Below, in pieces: positions 9,227-17,960 of a DNA stretch of 64,000 bases. The notes below the pieces were generated by a model. That model saw nothing but the letters and a program-made list of their open reading frames with translations. It was not told the DNA's origin and did not search any database. Source of the DNA: an uncultured SAR116 cluster alpha proteobacterium (GTDB lineage: Bacteria; Pseudomonadota; Alphaproteobacteria; Puniceispirillales; Marisalimonadaceae); assembly GCA_902543145.1 (NCBI GenBank), contig CACBXG010000005.1, positions 42,547-106,546 of the forward strand. The letters are read 5' to 3'. Position 1 is the stretch's first letter. Each line of letters begins with the position of its first letter. The translations under genes were made by a program, and so were the position numbers.

Positions 9227-9580
9227 TCTCAATTATTAGATATGGTTTTTGGTTAAAAAATCTTTTTGCTATTAAAAGTTATGTTTATCTTAATTTTTGG
9301 GAACACAAAAAATACACAAAATTAGTAAAATTTGACCATTAAATCCCTTAAGACAGACAAAGTTACTTAATTTTTTATTGAAAATGATAATTGTTATCAA
9401 AAAATAAACCATTATAAAACAACAAGTTAACAAAAAACACCAAAAAAAAATGCATTTAAATTACTTTTATTTGTTGCCTAACCACAAATTCCCTTTTATT
9501 GTTTTGGCTAAAGTGCTATTTTGCATTGAATCTAGCAGTTGCTAGAAATTAAACATGACAAGTATAAGGGGAGTTTATAA
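9227..9580 (+). promoter_or_regulatory. 354-bp AT-rich leader of the proteorhodopsin gene
   Basis: This is the longest gene-free stretch in the window. It contains no plausible ORF; one 14-codon frame at 9281 has no ribosome-binding site. It holds two inverted repeats, TGATAATTGTTATCA (9385–9399) and TCTAGCAGTTGCTAGA (9531–9546), and a strong Shine–Dalgarno sequence AAGGGGAG at 9566–9573, 7 nt before the proteorhodopsin ATG. TTGCAT (9521–9526) followed 16 bp later by TAGAAA (9543–9548) is the best promoter candidate I can see. If correct, the second inverted repeat overlaps the promoter like an operator. The promoter itself is unproven. Confidence 0.5.
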
Positions 9581-10345
9581 ATGTCTTTTTTAAAATATTT
9601 AATACCGGCTAGTTTTTTAGCCTTACTTCCAACACTTTCATTTGCAGGGTCACACGGTAATAATCTAGACCCAGGTGATGCTGTTGGTATAAGTTTCTGG
9701 ATAATATCTATTTCCATGGTTGCAGCAACTGTTTTTTTCTTAATGGAATCATTGAGAGTTAAAGGCAAGTGGAGAACATCTCTAGTTGTTGGTGCTCTTG
9801 TTACTTTAGTTGCTGGAGTTCACTATTTCTACATGAGAGAAATTTGGGCAGCCACAGGAGAATCACCAACTGTATTTAGATATGTAGATTGGATAATTAC
9901 AGTTCCACTTCAAATGATAGAATTCTACTTGATTTTAGCAGCATGTACAGCAGTTGCTGGTGGCGTGTTCTGGAGATTATTTCTTGGATCTTTAGTAATG
10001 TTAATTGGTGGATATCTAGGTGAGGCTGGTTTTATAAATGCAACTATTGGTTTTGTAGTTGGAATGGCTGGATGGATATTCATTCTATATGAAATATTTG
10101 CTGGTGAAGCTAGTAAAGTAAGTGCAGAAAGTGCACCTGAATCCGTTCAATCAGCTTTTAACACAATGAAATGGATTGTGACAATTGGTTGGGCTATTTA
10201 CCCAATTGGATATTTCATGGGTTATATGGCTGGTGGTGCTGATGCAAACAGCTTAAATTTTATTTATAACATTGCAGATGTTATTAACAAAATTGCTTTT
10301 TGTTTAGCGATATGGGCAGCAGCAACCACAGAATCAGATGCGTAA
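9581..10345 (+). CDS. Proteorhodopsin, light-driven proton pump, blue-absorbing type
   Basis: The 254-residue seven-helix rhodopsin has an N-terminal signal peptide (about 1–22, ending SFA before GSHG). Key residues in order are His81 (the conserved helix B His), the proton acceptor Asp103 in RYVDW, the spectral-tuning position Gln111 in TVPLQMIEF, the proton donor Glu114, and the retinal Schiff-base Lys237 in DVINKIAF. The D…E pair identifies an outward proton pump. Gln at the tuning site (Leu in green types) predicts blue absorption, typical of open-ocean or deeper water. It has an unusually strong ribosome-binding site and its own terminator, so it is probably expressed much more strongly than the crt genes behind it. 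Retinal would be made by crtI-crtB-crtY-blh. Confidence 0.97.
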   Translation: MSFLKYLIPASFLALLPTLSFAGSHGNNLDPGDAVGISFWIISISMVAATVFFLMESLRVKGKWRTSLVVGALVTLVAGVHYFYMREIWAATGESPTVFRYVDWIITVPLQMIEFYLILAACTAVAGGVFWRLFLGSLVMLIGGYLGEAGFINATIGFVVGMAGWIFILYEIFAGEASKVSAESAPESVQSAFNTMKWIVTIGWAIYPIGYFMGYMAGGADANSLNFIYNIADVINKIAFCLAIWAAATTESDA

Positions 10346-10364
10346 GCATAAAAAAAATTAAATC

Positions 10365-10399
10365 AAAAGCCTGTAGGCAAACCTACAGGCTTTTTTTTT
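10365..10399 (+). terminator. Strong intrinsic terminator between proteorhodopsin and crtI
   Basis: A perfect GC-containing stem AGCCTGTAGG / CCTACAGGCT with a four-base loop (CAAA, 10378–10381) is followed directly by nine Ts. The flanking A-run extends the pairing by three more A–T pairs. It lies 19 bp after the proteorhodopsin stop codon and ends 18 bp before the crtI start. The stem is the strongest terminator-like hairpin I can see in the window. Confidence 0.92.
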
Positions 10400-10417
10400 A
10401 TATGGTTAACAATTTAA

Positions 10418-11914
10418 ATGAATTTATCTGAAAAAAAACAAATTAATAAAAAACTTAGAAGTATTGTAATTGGCGGTGGTTTTGGTGGTATAGCAACTGC
10501 TCTTAGATTAAGAGCCCTGGGTCATCAAGTTACTTTGTTAGAAAGATTAGGTTCTTTAGGAGGAAGGGCGCAAGTTTTTCAAAAAAATGGTTTCAAACAC
10601 GATGCTGGTCCAACTGTAATAACAGCTCCTTTTTTATTTGATGAACTTTTTGAACTATTCAACGAGAATAGAGAAGAATATATTAAGTTTAAACCTTTAG
10701 AACCTTGGTACAGGTTTCATTTTCATGATGGTCAAACTTTTGATTATTCAGAAAGTGTAAAAAAAACTGAAAATGAAATGAAAAGATTTTCAATTGAAGA
10801 TGCAAACAATTATTATAAATTATTAGAAGCTTCCAAAGCAATTTTTGATGTTGGTTTTACAAAATTATCAGATAAACCTTTTAACTCTTTTTTTTATATG
10901 ATGAAACAAGTACCGGCATTAATAAAGTTGAAAAGTTATTTAACAGTTTCCCAATTAGTAAATAAATATATCAAAAATCCAAATTTAAGAGCAGCTTTTT
11001 CTATACATCCATTGTTAGTTGGAGGAAATCCGTTTTCTACTACTTCCATTTATGCACTTATACATTTTTTAGAAAGAAATTGGGGAGTTTATTTTAGTAT
11101 GGGTGGTACTGGAAAACTTGTTGAAGAGTTAACGAACTTATTACAGCGAACTGGTGTTGAAATTAAATACAATACAGACATAAAAAATGCTTTTGAAATA
11201 AATGGTAAAATTGAAAAAATTGAATGCATGAATGGCAATACATTTAATGCTGATAATTTTGTTTTTAATGGTGATCCACCTACCTTCTATAATGAAATCT
11301 TGAAATCAAAAAGAAAAAAAAGAAAAAAATTTCTACCAGAAAGATTTACCAGTTATTCTTTCGGAATGTTTGTTTTGTTCTTTGGAACTAAAAAACAATA
11401 TCTAAATATAGCTCATCATTCAATTTGGTTAAGTAAAAGATTTAAAGGGTTATTAACTGATATTTTTGATAACAAAATTTTAAGTGAAGATTTTTCATTA
11501 TATATACATAGACCAACTGCAACTGATGAAAGTTTTGCACCAAAAGGTTGTGATAGCTTTTATGTTCTTTGTCCTGTTCCTAATTTACAAGGAAATATTA
11601 ATTGGGCAATTGAAGGTGATAAACTTAAAGACAGAATTGTAAACGCATTAGATAGTACAATTTTACCAGAATTAAAAAATAATATTTGTGACGAATTTTA
11701 TATGACTCCAGTTGATTTTAAAAATGATTACCGTTCTACTCATGGTGCGGGGTTTTCAATAGCACCAAATTTTTCACAATCTGCATGGTTTCGATATCAT
11801 AATAAAGATCCTCATATTGATAATTTATTCTTTGCTGCAGCTGGAGCTCATCCTGGTGCTGGTATTCCGGGTGTATTATCATCTGCAAAAGTAGTCGAAA
11901 GTTTATTAAGATAA
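10418..11914 (+). CDS. crtI: Phytoene desaturase CrtI
   Basis: The 498-residue FAD enzyme converts phytoene to lycopene. It has the N-terminal dinucleotide-binding motif VIGGGFGGIATALR (about 17–30) followed by LLERLGSLGGRAQ, and the C-terminal carotenoid-oxidoreductase block GAHPGAGIPGVLSSA near the end. Length is normal for bacterial CrtI. It starts only 18 bp after a strong terminator and has no obvious Shine–Dalgarno sequence. Its transcription therefore depends on read-through from proteorhodopsin or on a promoter overlapping the terminator. crtB follows after 11 bp. Confidence 0.96.
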   Translation: MNLSEKKQINKKLRSIVIGGGFGGIATALRLRALGHQVTLLERLGSLGGRAQVFQKNGFKHDAGPTVITAPFLFDELFELFNENREEYIKFKPLEPWYRFHFHDGQTFDYSESVKKTENEMKRFSIEDANNYYKLLEASKAIFDVGFTKLSDKPFNSFFYMMKQVPALIKLKSYLTVSQLVNKYIKNPNLRAAFSIHPLLVGGNPFSTTSIYALIHFLERNWGVYFSMGGTGKLVEELTNLLQRTGVEIKYNTDIKNAFEINGKIEKIECMNGNTFNADNFVFNGDPPTFYNEILKSKRKKRKKFLPERFTSYSFGMFVLFFGTKKQYLNIAHHSIWLSKRFKGLLTDIFDNKILSEDFSLYIHRPTATDESFAPKGCDSFYVLCPVPNLQGNINWAIEGDKLKDRIVNALDSTILPELKNNICDEFYMTPVDFKNDYRSTHGAGFSIAPNFSQSAWFRYHNKDPHIDNLFFAAAGAHPGAGIPGVLSSAKVVESLLR

Positions 11915-11925
11915 AAGAGCTTTAT

Positions 11926-12846
11926 ATGGATTGCCATATTGATGATGACAAAATAGTGCTAAAAAAAAATGGCAAAAGTTTTCATTGGGCTGGTAAGTTC
12001 TTGAAAAAAGAATGCATTAATAGGGCGGCTGAGTTATATAGTTTTTGTAGAATTTTAGATGACATAGCAGATAGTGGTGAAGCTAATTCCCATAATCATC
12101 TCATTAATATTAAATCCATAATTAAAAAACATACAATTACTGAACTAGAAAATAATTATTCAATTAAGTATCCTAAATTTTTAAAATCATCTTCTAGAAA
12201 AGTAGTAATAGATTTAATTGATGGACTTATTTTAGATCAAAAGGGTGTTTTATTTGAGCAGGAAGAAGAGTTAATTAGATATTCTTATCATGTTGCTGGA
12301 ACTGTTGGAATAATGATGTGTGATGCTTTAAAGTGTAATAATGGTCTTGCTAAATCATTTGCTATAGATCTCGGAATAGCTATGCAGCTTACAAATATTG
12401 CAAGAGATATTTTAGAGGACGCTAAAATGGGAAGACGATATTTACCTGGGAGCTGGGTTCAGAATATTTCACCTAAAGAAATAGTTTTAGCAGCTAAAAC
12501 TAATGACTTAAAAAAAATTCATATGATTTCAAAAGGTATTAAAAAATTATTAATTCTAGCTGAACAATATTATTTGAGTGGAGAAAAAGGTTTCACCTTT
12601 CTGCCCTTTAATACAAGGGTTGCAATTTCTGTAGCATCAGGAGTTTATAGAGAGATTGGGGTGCAGTTAGAAAATGAAAATTACAATTGGCAAAATGGAA
12701 GGCAAATAACATCAATCTTCTCGAAAATAAAAATTACACTATTCAAGACTTTTAAAGAGATTTTTTATTTAAGAAACAAGAAAAAGCATAATTCTGAACT
12801 ACATATTTATTTAGAAAATTTAATGAATGATAAAAAAGGAAATTAA
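11926..12846 (+). CDS. crtB: Phytoene synthase CrtB
   Basis: The 306-residue trans-isoprenyl diphosphate synthase condenses two geranylgeranyl diphosphates to phytoene. Both Asp-rich metal-binding motifs are present: DDIAD at residues 45–49 and the NIARDILEDAKMGRRYLP block at about 156–173. It precedes crtY with a 20-bp overlap, which suggests coupled translation. No crtE (GGPP synthase) is in this window, so its substrate must come from a gene elsewhere. Confidence 0.95.
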   Translation: MDCHIDDDKIVLKKNGKSFHWAGKFLKKECINRAAELYSFCRILDDIADSGEANSHNHLINIKSIIKKHTITELENNYSIKYPKFLKSSSRKVVIDLIDGLILDQKGVLFEQEEELIRYSYHVAGTVGIMMCDALKCNNGLAKSFAIDLGIAMQLTNIARDILEDAKMGRRYLPGSWVQNISPKEIVLAAKTNDLKKIHMISKGIKKLLILAEQYYLSGEKGFTFLPFNTRVAISVASGVYREIGVQLENENYNWQNGRQITSIFSKIKITLFKTFKEIFYLRNKKKHNSELHIYLENLMNDKKGN

Positions 12847-13942
12847 CATTATTGGAGGTGGTTGCGCAGCATTATCATTGGCTAGATTAATTCGCAACTT
12901 ACCTAACTACAAATTTAATTTATTTATAGGAAATAAAAATAAAACTAAGAAAGATCATTTTTGGGGATTTTGGAAAGTAAAAATTAATGATGATGCTTAT
13001 AAAAAAGCAAATCATGTGTGGTCTAAATGGTCAATCAATACTAATGACTCTAAACATATTCTAACGTCAGTTAAACATCCTTATTGTGTAATAAAAAGGA
13101 AAAAATGGTTGGGTATATGTAAAAAACAACTTCCAAGTCAAAAATATACCATTTTAGAAAATGATGTACTTGAAAAAGATGGTCAATTATTTGTTAAGAA
13201 TAAGAAAATTAATGGTGATTTAGTATTTGATAGTAGACCACCTAAAATTCCGAGCAATATTTTGTTGCAGCACTTTGAAGGATTTGTAGTTACTTCTGAG
13301 AAAGATGTATTTGATCAAGATATAGTAACATTAATGGATTTCAGATGTGATCAGTCAAGAGGTATGCATTTTATTTACCTACTACCATTTAGTAAACGGA
13401 AAGCATTGGTTGAATCTACAATGTTTTCAAAAACAGTTGAGAACAAAGAATTTTATTCAGCTGAAATTTCAAAATATCTCAAAAAATATTTTAACTTAGT
13501 CAAGTTCACAAAGAGTGATCATGAAAAAGGTATTATTCCCATGCATTATATTTCTTGTGTATCTAGAGAATTTTTTAATATTGGTACAAGAGGTGGGGCA
13601 GTAAGACCTTCTTCGGGATATGCTTTTACTTTTATTCAAAAACAGGCATTTCAAATAATTAGCCAAATAAAAAATAGAAAAAAAATTAATACTCAAATTC
13701 ATAATGCTATTGATTTATTTTTAGATGAAATATTTATAAATGTTATCAATGAGTATCCTATCTTAGCTTCCAAAATTTTTTCAAGTTTAGGCAGAATTTT
13801 AAATGGTGATGAAATGGCTAAATTTATGTCTGGAAATGCTTCACTATTAACAACTTGCAAAATAATTATTTCAATGCCTAAAATACCATTTATTAAATCA
13901 TTTTTTTATGTTGTGTATCGTAAATGGTTCAATTTACCTTAG
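12827..13942 (+). CDS. crtY: Lycopene beta-cyclase CrtY
   Basis: The 371-residue flavoprotein converts lycopene to beta-carotene. The N-terminal Rossmann motif NIIGGGCAALSLARLI is at residues 7–22, followed by the family segment FWGFWK near residue 45. A second conserved region, NIGTRGGAVRPSSGYAFTFI, lies around residues 251–270. Sequence style matches the CrtY type found with proteorhodopsin clusters rather than the CrtL plant type. The gene overlaps crtB by 20 bp and blh by 19 bp. Confidence 0.93.
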   Translation: MIKKEINIIGGGCAALSLARLIRNLPNYKFNLFIGNKNKTKKDHFWGFWKVKINDDAYKKANHVWSKWSINTNDSKHILTSVKHPYCVIKRKKWLGICKKQLPSQKYTILENDVLEKDGQLFVKNKKINGDLVFDSRPPKIPSNILLQHFEGFVVTSEKDVFDQDIVTLMDFRCDQSRGMHFIYLLPFSKRKALVESTMFSKTVENKEFYSAEISKYLKKYFNLVKFTKSDHEKGIIPMHYISCVSREFFNIGTRGGAVRPSSGYAFTFIQKQAFQIISQIKNRKKINTQIHNAIDLFLDEIFINVINEYPILASKIFSSLGRILNGDEMAKFMSGNASLLTTCKIIISMPKIPFIKSFFYVVYRKWFNLP

Positions 13943-14745
13943 ATTGGTTAGATTATATCTCATTATTTTTTATTATTTTTATGGGTATTCCCCATGGAGC
14001 TCTTGATGGTGCCATCTCTGTTACATTAGGTTTTACGAAAAGTTTTTATTTACAGGTACGATTTATAATTACATATTTATTTGTCGGTACATTAATTGTT
14101 GTTCTCTGGTATTTTTTACCAGTTTTTTCCCTCATTTTGTTCTTAATACTAAGTATTTTTCATTTTGGTTGTGGTGATTTAAATTGGAAAAATAATACTT
14201 TATATTATATCTGTGGTTATGCTCATGGGGGGGTGGTAGTATTGGGCATAATTTTTTTTAACAAAGATGAAGTTAATCATCTCTTTTCAATTTTATCTGG
14301 TAATCAATTGTATTTATTGTGGCAATTTCTTTATATGGCTCTTTTAATATGGATTTTCTCATTAATTTTAATGTTTTTTAATTATAAAAAAATTACTTTC
14401 TCTAAAAATTATATTAAATTATTTACTGTAATGGTTTTAGTGATATCACTTTTTCCCCCTTTGCCAGCTTTTGCAATATATTTTTGTCTTATTCACAGCA
14501 TTCACCATTTTAAAAGAATTATACCAACATTACTTAACTTTATGGAAAAGAAAAAAATATTGTACCTAATGATTATTTTTTCTGTATTGAGTTGGTTAGG
14601 TGGCGGAACTGTATATTATATTTTACTAAATTTATATTCATATACAGATACAATTATAAAAGTAACTTTTATTGGTTTGGCAGCGTTAACTTTCCCACAT
14701 ATGATTTTAGTAGACGGTGTGTTTAGGTTAAAGTATAAAGTTTAA
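13924..14745 (+). CDS. blh: Beta-carotene 15,15'-dioxygenase Brp/Blh
   Basis: The 273-residue, multi-pass membrane protein cleaves beta-carotene into two retinals, supplying the proteorhodopsin chromophore. Family hallmarks with the putative iron-ligating histidines are visible: GIPHGALDGA near residue 21, IFHFGCGDL near residue 78, and HSIHHFKR near residue 190. It is the last gene of the overlapped crt run and ends 11 bp before the convergent ubiA gene. Confidence 0.95.
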   Translation: MVQFTLDWLDYISLFFIIFMGIPHGALDGAISVTLGFTKSFYLQVRFIITYLFVGTLIVVLWYFLPVFSLILFLILSIFHFGCGDLNWKNNTLYYICGYAHGGVVVLGIIFFNKDEVNHLFSILSGNQLYLLWQFLYMALLIWIFSLILMFFNYKKITFSKNYIKLFTVMVLVISLFPPLPAFAIYFCLIHSIHHFKRIIPTLLNFMEKKKILYLMIIFSVLSWLGGGTVYYILLNLYSYTDTIIKVTFIGLAALTFPHMILVDGVFRLKYKV

Positions 14746-14756
14746 AACCTCTGTTA

Positions 14757-15671
14757 TTAGCTTATATGATTTCCTAGAGATGATAATGTTAAAAATAAAC
14801 CAAGGACGATATTTGATTTAAATATTTGCAGTGGGTTGTTCTGTTCTATGTTTTTTATTTTTCTTACTTGATTAGCAAGATGCAATCCACATATCGATAC
14901 ACCAATGTACCAAAAGATATTATTGTTTAATAAATATCCACTAATAATTAATAAGCAAAACATAAAACTATAAGAACATCCTACAAAAAGAGTTAAGAAG
15001 TTTTTAGCTGAAACTGCTGAATTTTTAATACCAAAAATTTCATCTTCATTTTTATCCTGGCATCCATAAATTGTGTCATATCCAATGATCCAGAACACAG
15101 TTGCCAAATACATAAAGAATATTCCTAAATTCCACTCTTCATTTGCAGCAGACCAAGCTGTTGGAACAGCCCAACTAAAGGTCAATCCTAATATAATTTG
15201 TGGCCATTTTGTAAATCTTTTAGCCAAGGGATATAGAATAACTAGAGGTATGGCTGAGACAGCTACAAACCAAGTCTTGATATTTAATTGATATAGACAA
15301 ATCAAACCAATTAGTAACATTGTAATTAAAAAATAGGTTGCATGTAAAATTGAAATTTCACCACTAGCAAGCGGTCTTTTTTTTGTTCTAGAAATTTTTT
15401 TATCAATATCTTTGTCCCACATATCATTAATAGTACATCCGGCAGCTCTCATTACAATTGACCCTATTAAGAAAACAAACATTAGTTTTATACAGTTTAT
15501 CAAATCTAAATTTGTTAATGGAAGCACCCACCACCCAGGTAGAAGAAGAAGCCAAAAACCGACTGGTCTGTCAAATCTTCCCAATCTTATCCATTTAATA
15601 TAATGCTTAGGTAATATGTCCCACCAACCACTATCTAGCATGTCAGAATTATTTTGTTTGGGTATATTCAT
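14757..15671 (-). CDS. ubiA: 4-hydroxybenzoate polyprenyltransferase UbiA
   Basis: The 304-residue membrane prenyltransferase attaches the polyprenyl tail to 4-hydroxybenzoate in ubiquinone synthesis. The first Asp-rich motif NDMWDKDIDKKISRTKKRPLASG (given here in part: NDMWDKDID) lies near residue 82, and the second, YGCQDKNED, near residue 197. Several transmembrane helices are evident. It is transcribed convergently to the crt run and divergently to rsmE across a 35-bp gap. A role in ubiquinone rather than heme O synthesis is inferred from the N-terminal region and from the separate ctaB gene at 22173. Confidence 0.93.
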   Translation of the reverse strand: MNIPKQNNSDMLDSGWWDILPKHYIKWIRLGRFDRPVGFWLLLLPGWWVLPLTNLDLINCIKLMFVFLIGSIVMRAAGCTINDMWDKDIDKKISRTKKRPLASGEISILHATYFLITMLLIGLICLYQLNIKTWFVAVSAIPLVILYPLAKRFTKWPQIILGLTFSWAVPTAWSAANEEWNLGIFFMYLATVFWIIGYDTIYGCQDKNEDEIFGIKNSAVSAKNFLTLFVGCSYSFMFCLLIISGYLLNNNIFWYIGVSICGLHLANQVRKIKNIEQNNPLQIFKSNIVLGLFLTLSSLGNHIS

Positions 15672-15706
15672 AAATAATGCAATATCATTATACTATATTG
15701 TAATCA

Positions 15707-16501
15707 ATGAGCAGTGAAATTAATTTACAGTTATACGGTTTTGTAATGTTAGACTTATCTTATAAAGCTAAAATCAGAATTTATTTTCCAGGAAAAATAT
15801 CTTTAAAAAGTCCAGTTAAATTAGAAAATAAGCAAGTGCATTATTTAATAAATGTAATGAGAAAAAAAATTGATGATTCAATTTTAGTTTTCAATGGCGT
15901 TAATGGTGAGTTTTTGGCTAAAATTTCTGAAATTTATAAAAATACAATTATTATTGATATTATTAAAAAAACACGAGATGTCCAAATTGACAATGATATT
16001 TGGTTATTATTTGCACCAGTTAAAAAATCTCCAACTGAATATATAGTGCAAAAGGCAACTGAATTGGGAGTATCTAAAATTATCCCTGTAATTACAGAAC
16101 GCACTATCACAAAAAATTTAAATCTAAAAAGAATGCAAGATATAGCTATTGAATCTTCTGAACAATGCGAACGCATAACGATCCCTGAAGTCTGTGCTGT
16201 AAAGAAACTTAAAGATTTAATTTCTAATTGGGATAATGATCGAATTATATTTTTTTGTGACGAAACGATTAGAAACAACAATGTTGTCAAAATAGATTTT
16301 CAAAATCTATTAACAAAGTCTTTTGGTGCTATTCTAGTGGGTCCTGAAGGTGGTTTCAGTGCAAATGAAACAAATTATTTAAGAGAAAAGAAGTTTATAA
16401 GACCAATTGATCTGGGACCTAGGATTTTGAGATCTGATACAGCAGTAATTGCTTCTCTTTCTCTTTGGCACTATTTAAATGGAGATATAAAAAATAATTA
16501 A
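15707..16501 (+). CDS. rsmE: 16S rRNA (uracil-1498-N3)-methyltransferase RsmE
   Basis: The product is a SPOUT methyltransferase modifying U1498 of 16S rRNA. The C-terminal knot motifs LVGPEGGFSANE and LGPRILRSDTAVIA bind SAM. Starting at 15707 gives 264 residues. The next in-frame ATG at 15746 (MLDLSYKAKIRIYF) gives 251 residues and a beginning closer to typical RsmE proteins. Neither start has a clear ribosome-binding site, so the N-terminus is uncertain. Confidence 0.92.
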   Translation: MSSEINLQLYGFVMLDLSYKAKIRIYFPGKISLKSPVKLENKQVHYLINVMRKKIDDSILVFNGVNGEFLAKISEIYKNTIIIDIIKKTRDVQIDNDIWLLFAPVKKSPTEYIVQKATELGVSKIIPVITERTITKNLNLKRMQDIAIESSEQCERITIPEVCAVKKLKDLISNWDNDRIIFFCDETIRNNNVVKIDFQNLLTKSFGAILVGPEGGFSANETNYLREKKFIRPIDLGPRILRSDTAVIASLSLWHYLNGDIKNN

Positions 16502-16596
16502 TAATCTTATAATTAAGTTCAATATAGATTAGAAATACTATAACATGTTAAGTGTTTATATTTAAACTTATACCATAATCTAAATATGAGACCTAA

Positions 16597-17943
16597 ATGC
16601 CAAGATTAAAAAAAGAACACCTCATAAATTGGTTTAAAGAAGGTGAAAAAAAAAGAGAAGATTGGAAAATAGGTACTGAACATGAAAAATTTGTTTTTCA
16701 TTTAAATAACCTAGAAAGAGTTGGTTATTTTGGTAAATCAGGTGTAAGTGAACTATTAAATAATCTTGCAAATGAAAATAAATGGGAAAAAATTTTAGAA
16801 AACAACAATACTATTGCTTTAAAAGATGAAACTGGTGCGTCAATTTCTCTTGAACCTGGTGGACAATTAGAATTATCGGGGTCTCCTCTGGATAACTTAC
16901 ATCAAACATGTAGAGAGACTGGAAGACACCTAAAAATCATGAAAAAAGCCATGAACAAACTTGGATTATCAATGATTGGTCTAGGTTATGATCCTAAATG
17001 GTCTCGTTCAAAGCAAAATTGGATGCCAAAAGGTCGATATGAAATTATGAAAAATTTTATGCCTAAAGTTGGTCAACTCGGATTAGATATGATGTTAAGG
17101 ACTTGTACTATTCAAGTTAATTTGGATTATTTGAATGAACAGGATATGGTCCAAAAGTTTCAAACATCCTTAGCATTACAATCCATTGCAACAGCTATTT
17201 TTGCTAATTCCCCATTTATTGAAGGTAAAGAAAGTGGATATTTATCTTCAAGAGCAATGGTCTGGACAGATACTGACCCTAACAGAACAGGTGTACCAGA
17301 AATTGTTTTTAATGAATCTTTTGGCTACGAGGAATGGTTAGATTATGTCCTCAAGGTACCAATGTATTTTGTATATAGGGAAGGAGAATATATTGACGTA
17401 TCTGGAAAATCTTTTTTAGATTTTATGGATGGAAAATTAGAAGGTTTTGATAGTCAATTTCCTTCTCTCAAAGACTGGGAGGACCATGTAACAGTTGCAT
17501 TCCCAGAAGTTAGACTTAAACAATATTTAGAAATGAGAGGTGCAGACGGAGGGCCTTGGAATATAATTTGTGCCCTCCCAGCGTTATGGGTGGGATTATT
17601 GTATGATAATGAGGCTCAATTAGAGGCCTATGATTTGGCAAAGCCATTTATGAATGCTCAGCTTTTAGAAGAAGGAAGAATTTCGGCTGCAAAATACGGT
17701 TTAAATGGGAAACTAGGATCCAAAAAAATTATCGATATAGCAGAAGAAATGATAAGAATTTCTAGTTTAGGTCTTCAAAGACGTAATAAATTAGATGAAC
17801 GAGGCCTTGATGAAAGACAGTTTTTAGATCCACTGTACAACATCATTAGAAACAAAAAGACTGGATCTGAAATTCTTATAGAAAAGTTTAATGGCATCTG
17901 GAAGAAAAATATAGACAAAGTATTTATCGATAACGCTCTCTGA
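16597..17943 (+). CDS. gshA: Glutamate–cysteine ligase, alphaproteobacterial/plant type
   Basis: The 448-residue enzyme makes gamma-glutamylcysteine, the first step of glutathione synthesis. It shows the IGTEHEKF block near residue 25, the Glu/Gly-rich SLEPGGQLELSGSP segment near residue 86 and LRTCTIQVNLDY near residue 168. Together these characterise the GCS2 class used by alphaproteobacteria and plants. It has no clear Shine–Dalgarno sequence. It is convergent with tldD, and the stop codons lie on either side of a small hairpin. Confidence 0.94.
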   Translation: MPRLKKEHLINWFKEGEKKREDWKIGTEHEKFVFHLNNLERVGYFGKSGVSELLNNLANENKWEKILENNNTIALKDETGASISLEPGGQLELSGSPLDNLHQTCRETGRHLKIMKKAMNKLGLSMIGLGYDPKWSRSKQNWMPKGRYEIMKNFMPKVGQLGLDMMLRTCTIQVNLDYLNEQDMVQKFQTSLALQSIATAIFANSPFIEGKESGYLSSRAMVWTDTDPNRTGVPEIVFNESFGYEEWLDYVLKVPMYFVYREGEYIDVSGKSFLDFMDGKLEGFDSQFPSLKDWEDHVTVAFPEVRLKQYLEMRGADGGPWNIICALPALWVGLLYDNEAQLEAYDLAKPFMNAQLLEEGRISAAKYGLNGKLGSKKIIDIAEEMIRISSLGLQRRNKLDERGLDERQFLDPLYNIIRNKKTGSEILIEKFNGIWKKNIDKVFIDNAL

Positions 17944-17960
17944 TACTTCAGTTCGTATCA
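17941..17960. other. Small inverted repeat at the gshA/tldD convergent gene ends
   Basis: TGATAC (17941–17946) and GTATCA (17955–17960) form a 6-bp stem with an 8-base loop. It starts at the gshA TGA and contains the tldD stop codon. The position between convergent genes fits a shared transcript-end structure, but there is no T-tract on either side, so it is a weak terminator candidate. Confidence 0.35.

Noticed and set aside
9281..9325. 14-codon ORF in the proteorhodopsin leader
   Set aside because: No ribosome-binding site and no sequence feature; expected by chance in 354 bp.
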